39,877 nt of DNA from Lentisphaeria bacterium (GTDB lineage: Bacteria > Verrucomicrobiota > Lentisphaeria > Victivallales > Victivallaceae), in contig CAAGED010000008.1 of NCBI GenBank assembly GCA_900768505.1, positions 1 through 39,877 on the forward strand, given 5' to 3'. Below are positions 1-7,597 of the stretch, one piece after another (the first letter of the stretch is position 1; each line of letters opens with the position of its first letter). The position numbers were made by a program, and so were the translations under genes. Under the pieces are notes generated by a model. That model was not told the DNA's origin, searched no databases, and saw only the letters and a program-made list of their open reading frames with translations.

Positions 1-10
1 CAAGCTTGTC

Positions 11-40
11 TTGATTCAATTGGCCTACCAATTGAATCAA
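11..40. repeat. Perfect 13-bp inverted repeat, 4-nt loop
   Basis: Arms 11-23 (TTGATTCAATTGG) and 28-40 are exact reverse complements around the loop CCTA. Neither side has a U-tract, so this is not a standard intrinsic terminator. It may be the end of a gene beyond the left edge or a dispersed palindrome. Confidence 0.6.
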
Positions 41-72
41 AGCGGCTCAAAAAGGTTTGGAAAAGGAAGAGC

Positions 73-116
73 GCGAGAAGGAAAGAACCTTTCCTCAAAA
101 GGTTTTTCCTTCTCGC
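73..116. repeat. Long hairpin, 19 bp with one bulged G
   Basis: Arm 73-92 (GCGAGAAGGAAAGAACCTTT) pairs with 98-116. G85 bulges out and the loop is CCTCA. A purine-rich stretch precedes it on the plus strand. There is no clean U-tract on either side. It lies between the LOG gene and the window edge and is as stable as a terminator, but its role is not clear. Confidence 0.55.
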
Positions 117-175
117 ATTTAGCTTTTGCATAAGCGACTAACTTATTGTCAGATTATTGGAAAAAATCCAATTCT

Positions 176-200
176 CCGCCGGAAAAATAAGTTCCGGCGG
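176..200 (-). terminator. Hairpin downstream of the LOG-family gene
   Basis: CCGCCGGAA (176-184) and TTCCGGCGG (192-200) form a perfect 9-bp stem with a 7-nt loop, 20 nt past the stop of the minus-strand LOG gene. On the minus strand a T-rich run (six T) follows about 12 nt later. The position suits a terminator, but the weak U-tract lowers confidence. Confidence 0.5.
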
Positions 201-220
201 ATATAATTAACCATTTACGT

Positions 221-916
221 TTAAAATCTTATGGTGGACTGGGAGCCAAAACGGTGACAATCAATGATATAATCCATAACCTCTTCCGCCGTATCAAAAA
301 TCCGATAAATCTTCGTATCTGACGGTGAAATCAAATTATCTGCCAGTAGCGTGTTATTTATCCACTCCAATGCGCCGTTCCAGAAATCACGCCCCACCAA
401 AATCAGCGGAACCTGATTAACCTTATTTGTCTGCAGCAGAGTTACCGCCTCAAAAAACTCGTCCATCGTGCCGAATCCACCCGGAAATACCACAATTCCC
501 CGGGAATACTTCAAAAAGCAAACTTTCCGAACAAAAAAATAACGGAAAAACAATGAATCGGTCTGAAATTGATTGGGTTTTTGTTCGTGGGGCAATTGGA
601 TGTTCAGACCAATTGATTTACCACCAGCCTCATACGCGCCTTTATTAGCAGCCTCCATAATGCCGCCGCCGCCGCCGGTAATCACGCCGTAATTATTCTG
701 CGCCAATAATTTTCCAAGTTTTTCCGCCTCTTCGTAGAAACGCTGATCCAACCCCCTGCGCGCCGAGCCGAAAACACTGACACACGGCATGTCATCTTTT
801 ATCTCTTCAAACGCATCGACGAATTCCGCCATAATACGGAATAAGCGCCAGGATTCATCCTTCTCACATCCCACCAGGCCAAAATATTTCTTGCCCAAAT
901 TTACATTGTCTGACAT
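221..916 (-). CDS. LOG-family protein (nucleotide 5'-monophosphate phosphoribohydrolase, TIGR00730-like)
   Basis: This is a cytosolic Rossmann-fold protein of the LOG ("lysine decarboxylase-like") family. Characterised members release the base from nucleoside 5'-monophosphates, classically cytokinin ribotides; the bacterial substrate is often unknown. The two diagnostic motifs are present: GGGGGIMEAANKG at about 81-93 and PGGFGTMDE at about 145-153, which carries the family PGGxGTxxE signature with its catalytic Glu. I start it at the ATG at 916 (231 aa), because GGAG lies 9 nt upstream. An in-frame ATG five codons earlier (931) would place that SD inside the gene. It follows ybeY on the same strand after a 300-nt gap and ends before a hairpin at 176-200, so it is probably monocistronic. 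Family assignment is firm and substrate is not. Confidence 0.9.
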   Translation of the reverse strand: MSDNVNLGKKYFGLVGCEKDESWRLFRIMAEFVDAFEEIKDDMPCVSVFGSARRGLDQRFYEEAEKLGKLLAQNNYGVITGGGGGIMEAANKGAYEAGGKSIGLNIQLPHEQKPNQFQTDSLFFRYFFVRKVCFLKYSRGIVVFPGGFGTMDEFFEAVTLLQTNKVNQVPLILVGRDFWNGALEWINNTLLADNLISPSDTKIYRIFDTAEEVMDYIIDCHRFGSQSTIRF

Positions 917-1216
917 TGAAACACGCTCCATAAATTTTTTATTTATTTCTGCCGCCGACTAGTGTAGTGGCAACCGAGAATTTGCAGCAAAACTTGCGGA
1001 TAATTTTGGCTTTGGATTGTTGTTTTTTTGAGCCAACGATACCGAAATATCGCAGGAGAGAAATAACCGGCAATACAAGACAAAAAAACGCAAGTGCTTA
1101 ACAACAATCATCTTAAAAATATATTCTTATTTCCCTCATATCACCCGATGCCAGCATCGCCATCTTTCGCAAAAAGTAAAAATCCTAATTATAATCTTGA
1201 TTGTTTTTGCGCATAA

Positions 1217-1714
1217 TTATCGTTGCACGGCACTAGGCTCCGGAAATATTTTATCCAATTCAAATTCCGTCTCAATCTGCGCCATAACTTCCCGTTCCCG
1301 TCGCCGCATCCGACGCCGGGATTTTTCATCCAAATCATCCTCCCCGGCTGCATGAAGCAACCCATGGGCAATATAAAGCGTCAACTCTCTGGCGTACGAC
1401 GAATCAGACCGCTTCTCTCCCTCCCGCCAAGCCACATCGGCACAAATAAACAATTCCACCGCCGTATCGCCGGGAAACAATGAACTCATGTCGTCAATAT
1501 AACTAAACGTTATAACATCCGTCGACCCCTCATGCCCAACACACTCCATGTTCAAGCGGGTCATCACCTTATCGTTGACAAACACCACATTAAAAATCCA
1601 CTCCGGATTATCCGCCACCCGGGACAACTCAATCAGCCTGGTCATCAGTTTTTTTATCATTTTTCGGTCCGGCTTCGGCATCGTGCGCAGCTCGAACGAA
1701 TAAGTCGTCTTCAT
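1217..1714 (-). CDS. ybeY: Endoribonuclease YbeY (16S rRNA maturation)
   Basis: YbeY is a metal-dependent single-strand endoribonuclease that acts in 16S rRNA 3'-end maturation and ribosome quality control. The protein shows the STDVITF stretch (about 64-70, family TDVLSF) and the metal site HGLLHAAGEDD at about 117-127. In the usual H-x3-H-x5-H site the third ligand is His; here that position is Asp (D127), which can still bind metal. The start is placed at the third in-frame ATG (1714, 165 aa), because AAGGA sits 8 nt upstream; the earlier ATGs at 1747 and 1723 lack usable SD spacing. The gene then overlaps the 3' end of the pgpH-like gene by 86 nt in another frame. The order phoH-pgpH-ybeY is the classic conserved operon, which supports the call. 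Confidence 0.93.
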   Translation of the reverse strand: MKTTYSFELRTMPKPDRKMIKKLMTRLIELSRVADNPEWIFNVVFVNDKVMTRLNMECVGHEGSTDVITFSYIDDMSSLFPGDTAVELFICADVAWREGEKRSDSSYARELTLYIAHGLLHAAGEDDLDEKSRRRMRRREREVMAQIETEFELDKIFPEPSAVQR

Positions 1715-4070
1715 TTTTTTCATCCTTAGGATAGGCAATTCGCCCATGATTAATAATAATTAACGTCTTCACGAAACTGTCACGAATCTTCGCTAAATCC
1801 GCAATGCTGATTTCCGCATCGTCCAACTGCCCATCCCGCAGCCGTTTGCGCAAAATTTCCCCCACCAGCGCCTCAATTTTAGCCGATGTCGGCTTTTCCA
1901 GCGAACGACAGGCCGCTTCGCAGGCATCCGCCAAACTTACCAGCACCACCTCCGGAGATTTCGGCAGCGGTCCCGGATAACGGAATTGGCTCTCGTTGAT
2001 ATTCCCTCCTTTAAGCCGCGCCTCATCCAACGCCCGGCGGTAAAAAAATGATACCATATCCGTGCCGTGATGCTGCTGAATGCAATCTCGAATAACCTTG
2101 CGCAACTTAAATTTATATGCTAAATCCACTCCATCCTTAACGTGACTGCGAATTATCACACTACTGATTTGCGGCTGCAGCGCCACATGTTGATTGGTTT
2201 CGTTGCCGAGATTGTTCTCGGTATAATACTCCGGATGCTCCAATTTGCCAATATCGTGAAATAAAGCCCCCACCCTGGCTTTTATTGGATTAGCCTTTAT
2301 CTCCTGCGCCGCATATTCCGCCAGCGTCGAAACCATCAGACTGTGATGAAAAGTCCCAGGTGCATCCACCTGCAGTTTTTTTAACAACGGGTGATTATAA
2401 TCACAAAGCATCATCAAAAACATATTAGTCGATACATGGAAGCAAAATTCCATCAGAATTACCAACAATAACGCAAATATTGCGGTAAAAACGCCATTAA
2501 AAAATGACAATACCGCTATCCACGCCAGAAAATTAAGTTCATGCGCCATTATCCCCAATACACTGAAATTCAATATAATCATTCCCAACGGAATAATAAA
2601 CAACGTACGCAGGAAAAAGGTTCGATAATTAGTAGTGTTACGCACCAGCAACGCCGCCAGCGAGCACATCACCATCCCCTCCAACGCCACCTCAATGTTG
2701 CCGCCAATCATCATGGAGCTGATTGCAGCTACAAAAAATCCCACATAAAGCGCCACCCGGAATCCCAAAATTGCCGCCAATACCACCGATGGCAATGTAT
2801 ATGGAATCATATTGTTTATCAGCAACGGGTTGAGCCCAAACAACGGACTCATGAAATTAAACACTTCCATCGCTCCGTAATTAATCAGCAAGGATAAAAT
2901 AATCACCACGCCGGTCAGTGCGATATTCTGATTGCTCTTAACAATATCCGGGTGAATATGATACATGTACAATCCGACAAATACAATCAATATTAAACTG
3001 CACAACGCATTTTGAAACGAGATTTGCAGCAAGTTACTGCGATCCGCCTGAGCCAGATAACTCTTTTGATGTGCCAGCAATTTTTCTTTTACCAACTCAT
3101 CCATTTTATCGCCCTTATGCACAATAGGCTCATTTTTTTTAACCTCGCGCATAATCGGTTTTATGGCCGCCACCGCCTCATCCCTGGCTTTACGTGTAGC
3201 CTCGTAATTCAACTCTAAATTTCCCCGGTCGTCCACCGCACAAATTATCAAATCAGTTAGCCCCTGACGTAATATCGCCTGATCTTCAATATTTTCCAAC
3301 GGATAATACTGAATCATTATTTCGGCTAAACGTGGAGCCAATGTCCGCGGCGTCATTATTTCTATCGCGGACCTAGCCAAGCGAATACGCTTGGCCGAAT
3401 CAATAATCCGTATCTGCTGGCCAAACTTGAAGTTACCCTTCTCTTCTTGTGTGAAAACTCCACCACTCAATAATTTATTGAGCTCATTAATCAAATTATT
3501 GCTGAAACTCTCACTCTCCAAATTACTGCGCAGCAAATAAAACGCCCGATCATTCAATGTTCCGGCAAATTTCACCGCTTTTTCGGTCATTGTACGATCA
3601 GACGCCAAAACTTCCGGGGAAGCGTTTTTACCGCTTTCCGGAGTAATCAGCAATAAACTTGGATTATATTCCTGAAGTATTTTCTTGACCAGCAAGAGAT
3701 TTTGCCGGATGCGGCCATTTTCAAAATCAATCATATTGTAATAGGTGGGCTGATTCTCGTAGGCGGCTTCCCGGGCCTGAGCCGTCGCCGGTACGTCCTC
3801 ATATTCAAAATCACATTCTGCAAATACCGTGCGATTGGCAATCTGGTTGAGCTGCACCTCTGAACTCTTAAAACGCACTTCAGGCAGTGTCAACAATACC
3901 GAACAAACCAACCATAACAACCCCAGCATCACCACGCCCAACGGCTTGGATTTATCAACTGCTTGAACCAACGGATTGTCGGTTCGACGCTTGCGATTGC
4001 CAAAATGACCTAACTTCTCCATCCGGTTGTAATTAAGCCGTTTATTGATGTAATCAAATAATTTGGACAT
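1629..4070 (-). CDS. pgpH: 7TM-HD family phosphohydrolase, PgpH-like (probable c-di-AMP phosphodiesterase)
   Basis: An 813-aa inner-membrane protein with the PgpH/YqfF layout. A first TM helix lies at about 44-64, followed by an extracytoplasmic 7TMR-HDED-type region to about 340, a block of about seven TM helices and a cytoplasmic HD domain. The HD signature is visible as FHHSLM, HDIGK at 605-609 and QHHGT near 666-670. Characterised PgpH proteins hydrolyse cyclic di-AMP; that activity here is an inference from family. The C-terminal ~40 residues are charged and low in complexity and lie over the ybeY start. GAGAG stands 4 nt before the ATG. It sits 50 nt after phoH, and phoH-pgpH-ybeY is probably one transcript. 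Confidence 0.92.
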   Translation of the reverse strand: MSKLFDYINKRLNYNRMEKLGHFGNRKRRTDNPLVQAVDKSKPLGVVMLGLLWLVCSVLLTLPEVRFKSSEVQLNQIANRTVFAECDFEYEDVPATAQAREAAYENQPTYYNMIDFENGRIRQNLLLVKKILQEYNPSLLLITPESGKNASPEVLASDRTMTEKAVKFAGTLNDRAFYLLRSNLESESFSNNLINELNKLLSGGVFTQEEKGNFKFGQQIRIIDSAKRIRLARSAIEIMTPRTLAPRLAEIMIQYYPLENIEDQAILRQGLTDLIICAVDDRGNLELNYEATRKARDEAVAAIKPIMREVKKNEPIVHKGDKMDELVKEKLLAHQKSYLAQADRSNLLQISFQNALCSLILIVFVGLYMYHIHPDIVKSNQNIALTGVVIILSLLINYGAMEVFNFMSPLFGLNPLLINNMIPYTLPSVVLAAILGFRVALYVGFFVAAISSMMIGGNIEVALEGMVMCSLAALLVRNTTNYRTFFLRTLFIIPLGMIILNFSVLGIMAHELNFLAWIAVLSFFNGVFTAIFALLLVILMEFCFHVSTNMFLMMLCDYNHPLLKKLQVDAPGTFHHSLMVSTLAEYAAQEIKANPIKARVGALFHDIGKLEHPEYYTENNLGNETNQHVALQPQISSVIIRSHVKDGVDLAYKFKLRKVIRDCIQQHHGTDMVSFFYRRALDEARLKGGNINESQFRYPGPLPKSPEVVLVSLADACEAACRSLEKPTSAKIEALVGEILRKRLRDGQLDDAEISIADLAKIRDSFVKTLIIINHGRIAYPKDEKNEDDLFVRAAHDAEAGPKNDKKTDDQAD

Positions 4071-4120
4071 TCTACTCTCTTGTTTTGATGCCGAATCAAG
4101 CCGGCTTTTTCATGCTGCGC

Positions 4121-5068
4121 TTAATGTTTTTCGTAAGCTCGTATTATCTTCTCCACTAACTGGTGTCGCACCACATCTGCCGGAGTAAAATGACAAAATG
4201 CAATCTCTTCTACCGCCGAAAGACGTTGCTCCGCCTCAAGCAAACCGGAGCGTTCACTCCCGATTAAATCGCTCTGAGCCGGATCTCCAGTCACCACGCA
4301 ACGGGAGCCAAATCCCAAACGAGTCAAAAACATCAGCATCTGCTCACTGGTGGCATTTTGCGCCTCATCCAAAATGATAAAGGCATTGTTGAGGGTGCGT
4401 CCACGCATGAAGGCAAGCGGGGCAACTTCCACGATGTTGCGCTCTATCAAGGCTTTAGCCTGCTCAAATTCAATCATCGCATAGAGTGCATCGTAGAGCG
4501 GACGCAAATAAGGAGCAATTTTTTCCTCCAATGTTCCAGGCAGAAACCCTAAATTCTCTCCGGATTCACGCGCCGGACGACTGAGAATAATGCGTTCACA
4601 CTTTTTACTCATGAGTGCTTCCACCGCCATCGCCATTGCCAAATAAGTTTTGCCGGTACCTGCCGGACCAACTCCGAACACTAATTCGTGCTCGCGAATT
4701 GCCCGAATATAATTCAACTGAGTCATCGTCCGCGGCAGAACATCCTTCTTGCGGGTACCCAACTTGACCCGCTCGGCGAAAAGTTTCTGCAATTCGTTTT
4801 CCTGCTTCTGCTTGAACGATTTGTAGACCAATTCGAAATCCTGCGCGTCAATACGTTTACGGCTGCCATCCAGCATGGCAATCAGACGATGGCAAAAATC
4901 CACCGCTCGATTGACATTTCCCTCCACACCGTTAATCCGCAGCACCCCAGACAACTCGGAAATCTTGACATCAAAGAGTTCACACGCCCGAGTGACGTTC
5001 GCCCGGTCAGAACCAAACAAATCGCTGACCATCACTCCTTGTTCAAGATATATTTTCTCTTCTGTCAT
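4121..5068 (-). CDS. ybeZ: PhoH family ATPase (PhoH-like / YbeZ)
   Basis: A 315-aa cytosolic P-loop NTPase of the PhoH family, thought to work with YbeY in RNA metabolism. Walker A is GPAGTGKT at 134-141 and Walker B is IILDEAQ at 231-237. The N-terminal ~80 residues match the KH-like region found in YbeZ-type rather than PhoH2-type proteins. The ATG lies only 3 nt after the stop of the LysM lipoprotein gene and has no strong SD, so translation is probably coupled. The pgpH-like gene and ybeY follow directly, the standard neighbourhood for this family. Confidence 0.94.
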   Translation of the reverse strand: MTEEKIYLEQGVMVSDLFGSDRANVTRACELFDVKISELSGVLRINGVEGNVNRAVDFCHRLIAMLDGSRKRIDAQDFELVYKSFKQKQENELQKLFAERVKLGTRKKDVLPRTMTQLNYIRAIREHELVFGVGPAGTGKTYLAMAMAVEALMSKKCERIILSRPARESGENLGFLPGTLEEKIAPYLRPLYDALYAMIEFEQAKALIERNIVEVAPLAFMRGRTLNNAFIILDEAQNATSEQMLMFLTRLGFGSRCVVTGDPAQSDLIGSERSGLLEAEQRLSAVEEIAFCHFTPADVVRHQLVEKIIRAYEKH

Positions 5069-5071
5069 AAC

Positions 5072-5608
5072 TTACTTTTGCGGAATCGCCAATTTGGTGC
5101 CAATCTTTACGACCGTTGAACCATTTTTGAAATATTTCGGATTGGCCGCTACAATCGGCTTCCAATTGCCATTGCCATAAAATTTACGGGCGATTTTTTC
5201 TAACGAATCACCCTTCTTTACCACATATTCCGTCACCGTCGGCTCCACGGCTTCAACCGGAGCGGCATCAATTGCAGTTTCCTCGGACATCATGTCTATC
5301 ACCTCGACATCTCCGCCGTCATCCACAACCTGAGCCACCGTCTCCGCTCCAGGCTCCAATGCAATTGCAATTTCACTCTCCGCCGTAGCATTGAATCCAT
5401 CCATGTCGTCCGCGGTGGCATTTTCAACCACCACCCGGTTTGAGGGAACCACTACTGCCGGACCGCGCCAGCCTGGATAATCGGACTTAACCAAACCAAT
5501 CCACTCTTCCTCAGTCTGATTCAACCGTGAAGATGCCAATTCCGGTTTGCAACCAGTCGCCAAAATTCCCAAACATGCCAACGCTGAAATTACATATATT
5601 TTTTTCAT
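5072..5608 (-). CDS. LysM-domain lipoprotein
   Basis: A 178-aa envelope lipoprotein. A short charged N-terminus and hydrophobic stretch end in the lipobox LATGC, with Cys20 as the lipidated residue. The middle (about 50-125) is acidic, Ala/Val/Glu-rich and probably a disordered linker. A LysM peptidoglycan-binding module fills the C-terminus from about 128 (YVVKKGDSLEKIARKFYG) to LAIP near the end. It is the first gene of the phoH-pgpH-ybeY operon, 3 nt from phoH, and has its own upstream promoter (5686-5714). It likely anchors the outer membrane to the wall or marks wall sites; no enzymatic domain is seen. Confidence 0.88.
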   Translation of the reverse strand: MKKIYVISALACLGILATGCKPELASSRLNQTEEEWIGLVKSDYPGWRGPAVVVPSNRVVVENATADDMDGFNATAESEIAIALEPGAETVAQVVDDGGDVEVIDMMSEETAIDAAPVEAVEPTVTEYVVKKGDSLEKIARKFYGNGNWKPIVAANPKYFKNGSTVVKIGTKLAIPQK

Positions 5609-5685
5609 AACCTTCTCACCTTATCCATACATTTATATTGAAAATGATTTAATTGCAATCTAACAAAAAAGTTCCAAACACTTAA

Positions 5686-5714
5686 AATATAAATCTACAT
5701 CATCACAAAATCAA
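5686..5714 (-). promoter_or_regulatory. Sigma-70-type promoter for the LysM-phoH-pgpH-ybeY operon
   Basis: On the minus strand a -35 TTGATT (5709-5714) and a -10 TATATT (5686-5691) are separated by exactly 17 nt. The predicted start near 5679 gives a leader of about 70 nt before the LysM ATG. Confidence 0.65.
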
Positions 5715-5835
5715 ATCACTTTTCACAAAGATAACCGCTTTTTATTTTTACACACACCAATCGCCCTCTCGACGCCGCAAAACAACACATTTTTAACGGT
5801 GACAGAACAATGCGGCAACACAAAAATACTTTAAT

Positions 5836-5850
5836 CCGGCACCCTGCCAG
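5836..5850 (-). terminator. Weak hairpin after glgA
   Basis: On the minus strand CTGGCA-GGG-TGCCGG forms a short 6-bp stem (one G-T pair) about 20 nt past the glgA stop. A broken T-run (GTATTTTTG) follows. It is only a weak candidate terminator. Confidence 0.3.
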
Positions 5851-5869
5851 CCGCAGTCAATAAAAATTT

Positions 5870-7393
5870 CTAAACCAACGGACGGCAGAGCATTTTTTCA
5901 TAAATCTTAATATAGCGTTCCGCCGTCACATCATGATTGAAATTTTTCTGCGCATACTCCATTATCCGGCGTATCTGTTCCTCTTTATACCCCTGATCCC
6001 GTCGATAAAACTGCATCGCTTCCGAAATACCCCACCACAGGCCGCCGGTATCATAATTCTTGAATATAAAACCATTCCCGGTATTATTCTCCAAATTAAG
6101 GTGAGTTACGGTATCACGCAAACCGCCGGTATCGTGAACAATCGGCAGTGAACCATACAACGGCGCTGTCATTTGCGGCAATCCGCACGGCTCAAAAAGA
6201 CTCGGCATCAATATGAAATCCGATGCCGCATATCCAAGACGCGACAACTCCTCATCAAAATCGCACACCGAAACCGTACCGTACAAATCATGAAACTGCA
6301 CGATATCCCGGAATATCTGCTGGTAACTGCCGTTGGCCACAATCGCAATCTGAATCCCCTCACGGTGATAAAAATCCGTAAGATGATAGAGCATATCAGA
6401 GAGCAACTGACACCCCTTCTGCACCGGATCAAGCCGCGACGGCCAAAAAAACAACGGCGCGTCCGCATTCTCTTTTAATCCGCAACGCCGCTGAAATTCC
6501 AATTTATTCAGCCGTTTGGCCTCCATCACGTTGGCAGTGGTGAATTTAGCCAGCAAAGCATTATCCGTCTCAGGATTGTATGTTTCATCCGGCGCATTCA
6601 ATATACCTGCCGCGCAACCGGCATTCATCTTATTGGCAATTTCGCAACGAATGTCGTTGGGAATATTGTGCATTCCACTGACAATTTCATTAAGAAACGT
6701 GGGACTTACCGTGTTGATAAAGTGTGCGGCAAAAATTCCGCTGCCCAGCAAATTAACCGGATTACTCGAACGGGTCTCCTCGTAATTCAGCGGCGGCCGT
6801 TTATAATACAACTGATCCCAAAATTCAGCCGCATCCATTCCGGCATTCTCAATCGTCTCCAATGTAATCTCCTGAGTATGGATATTATGCACCGTAAACA
6901 GGCAGGGAATATTACGCCGTCGCGCCATCGCCGGAATCAAACCGGTCATCCAATCATTGCAATGGATCAAATCCGGCTGCACGGAATTGATTATATTGTT
7001 TATAACCTCCCGCTGAAACGCCAGCGCCAACTTCAAACCGTCGCCGGAATAATTGCTGTAAACACTGTCACGATAATAAAATATCCGATCCTCCGCCAAA
7101 TGAATCCGCGTGTCCGGCAAATGGTTCATGTAAACCCGCAGCTCACTGCTGATCAACTTGCCAACGTCAATGTGAAACATTTTACGGTAATGCGGCAACG
7201 CAACATGTACATCCGCATGCTGCCGGTACAACGCCGATACCAGCGATGCCGAAACATCTGCCAAACCGCCCGCCTTGGCTCGCAGTCCATTGGACATGTT
7301 GCCCATCCCATGGGGCAGATATGTTATCTCCGGCGTCACAATTAAAATTCGCGGATTTGCTGCTTTCGATAAACGATGTTTCCCCACACTCAT
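5870..7393 (-). CDS. glgA: Glycogen synthase (GT5-like starch/glycogen synthase)
   Basis: A 507-aa cytosolic glycosyltransferase that extends alpha-1,4-glucan from a nucleotide-glucose donor. The N-terminal donor-binding motif is KAGGLADV at 40-47 (family KxGGL). The C-terminal Rossmann domain carries FEPCGL at about 400-405, followed by the DTGGLRDTV motif, as in GT5 enzymes. An extra ~14-residue loop (HGMGNMSNG region) separates the first beta strand from the KxGGL motif, unlike E. coli GlgA. I start it at ATG 7393, which has AAGGAG 7 nt upstream; an open frame continues to 7519 but looks non-coding. It lies 204 nt after glgP on the same strand, so synthesis and breakdown of glycogen are encoded together. 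Donor (ADP- or UDP-glucose) cannot be told by eye. Confidence 0.92.
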   Translation of the reverse strand: MSVGKHRLSKAANPRILIVTPEITYLPHGMGNMSNGLRAKAGGLADVSASLVSALYRQHADVHVALPHYRKMFHIDVGKLISSELRVYMNHLPDTRIHLAEDRIFYYRDSVYSNYSGDGLKLALAFQREVINNIINSVQPDLIHCNDWMTGLIPAMARRRNIPCLFTVHNIHTQEITLETIENAGMDAAEFWDQLYYKRPPLNYEETRSSNPVNLLGSGIFAAHFINTVSPTFLNEIVSGMHNIPNDIRCEIANKMNAGCAAGILNAPDETYNPETDNALLAKFTTANVMEAKRLNKLEFQRRCGLKENADAPLFFWPSRLDPVQKGCQLLSDMLYHLTDFYHREGIQIAIVANGSYQQIFRDIVQFHDLYGTVSVCDFDEELSRLGYAASDFILMPSLFEPCGLPQMTAPLYGSLPIVHDTGGLRDTVTHLNLENNTGNGFIFKNYDTGGLWWGISEAMQFYRRDQGYKEEQIRRIMEYAQKNFNHDVTAERYIKIYEKMLCRPLV

Positions 7394-7597
7394 TGCTACT
7401 CTCCTTAAATATTTGCGTTCTCCAGGGATTAAATCATTTTCCACGGTCGCATCACTTAAGAACGCCCTGCACATAATCACTTCCATAACAACAATGCCAT
7501 TTCTTAAGCCCAATGACACTGCAAGCCGGATTTTATCGGCTCAACAATGGATTATTCACCTCTGCAACACCACCGCAGGTACGAATCACCATCTCAA

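Noticed and set aside
959..1111. Minus-strand frame of 50 codons (starting MIVVKHLRFF) between ybeY and the LOG gene
   Set aside because: No SD, no family similarity and odd composition; probably chance.
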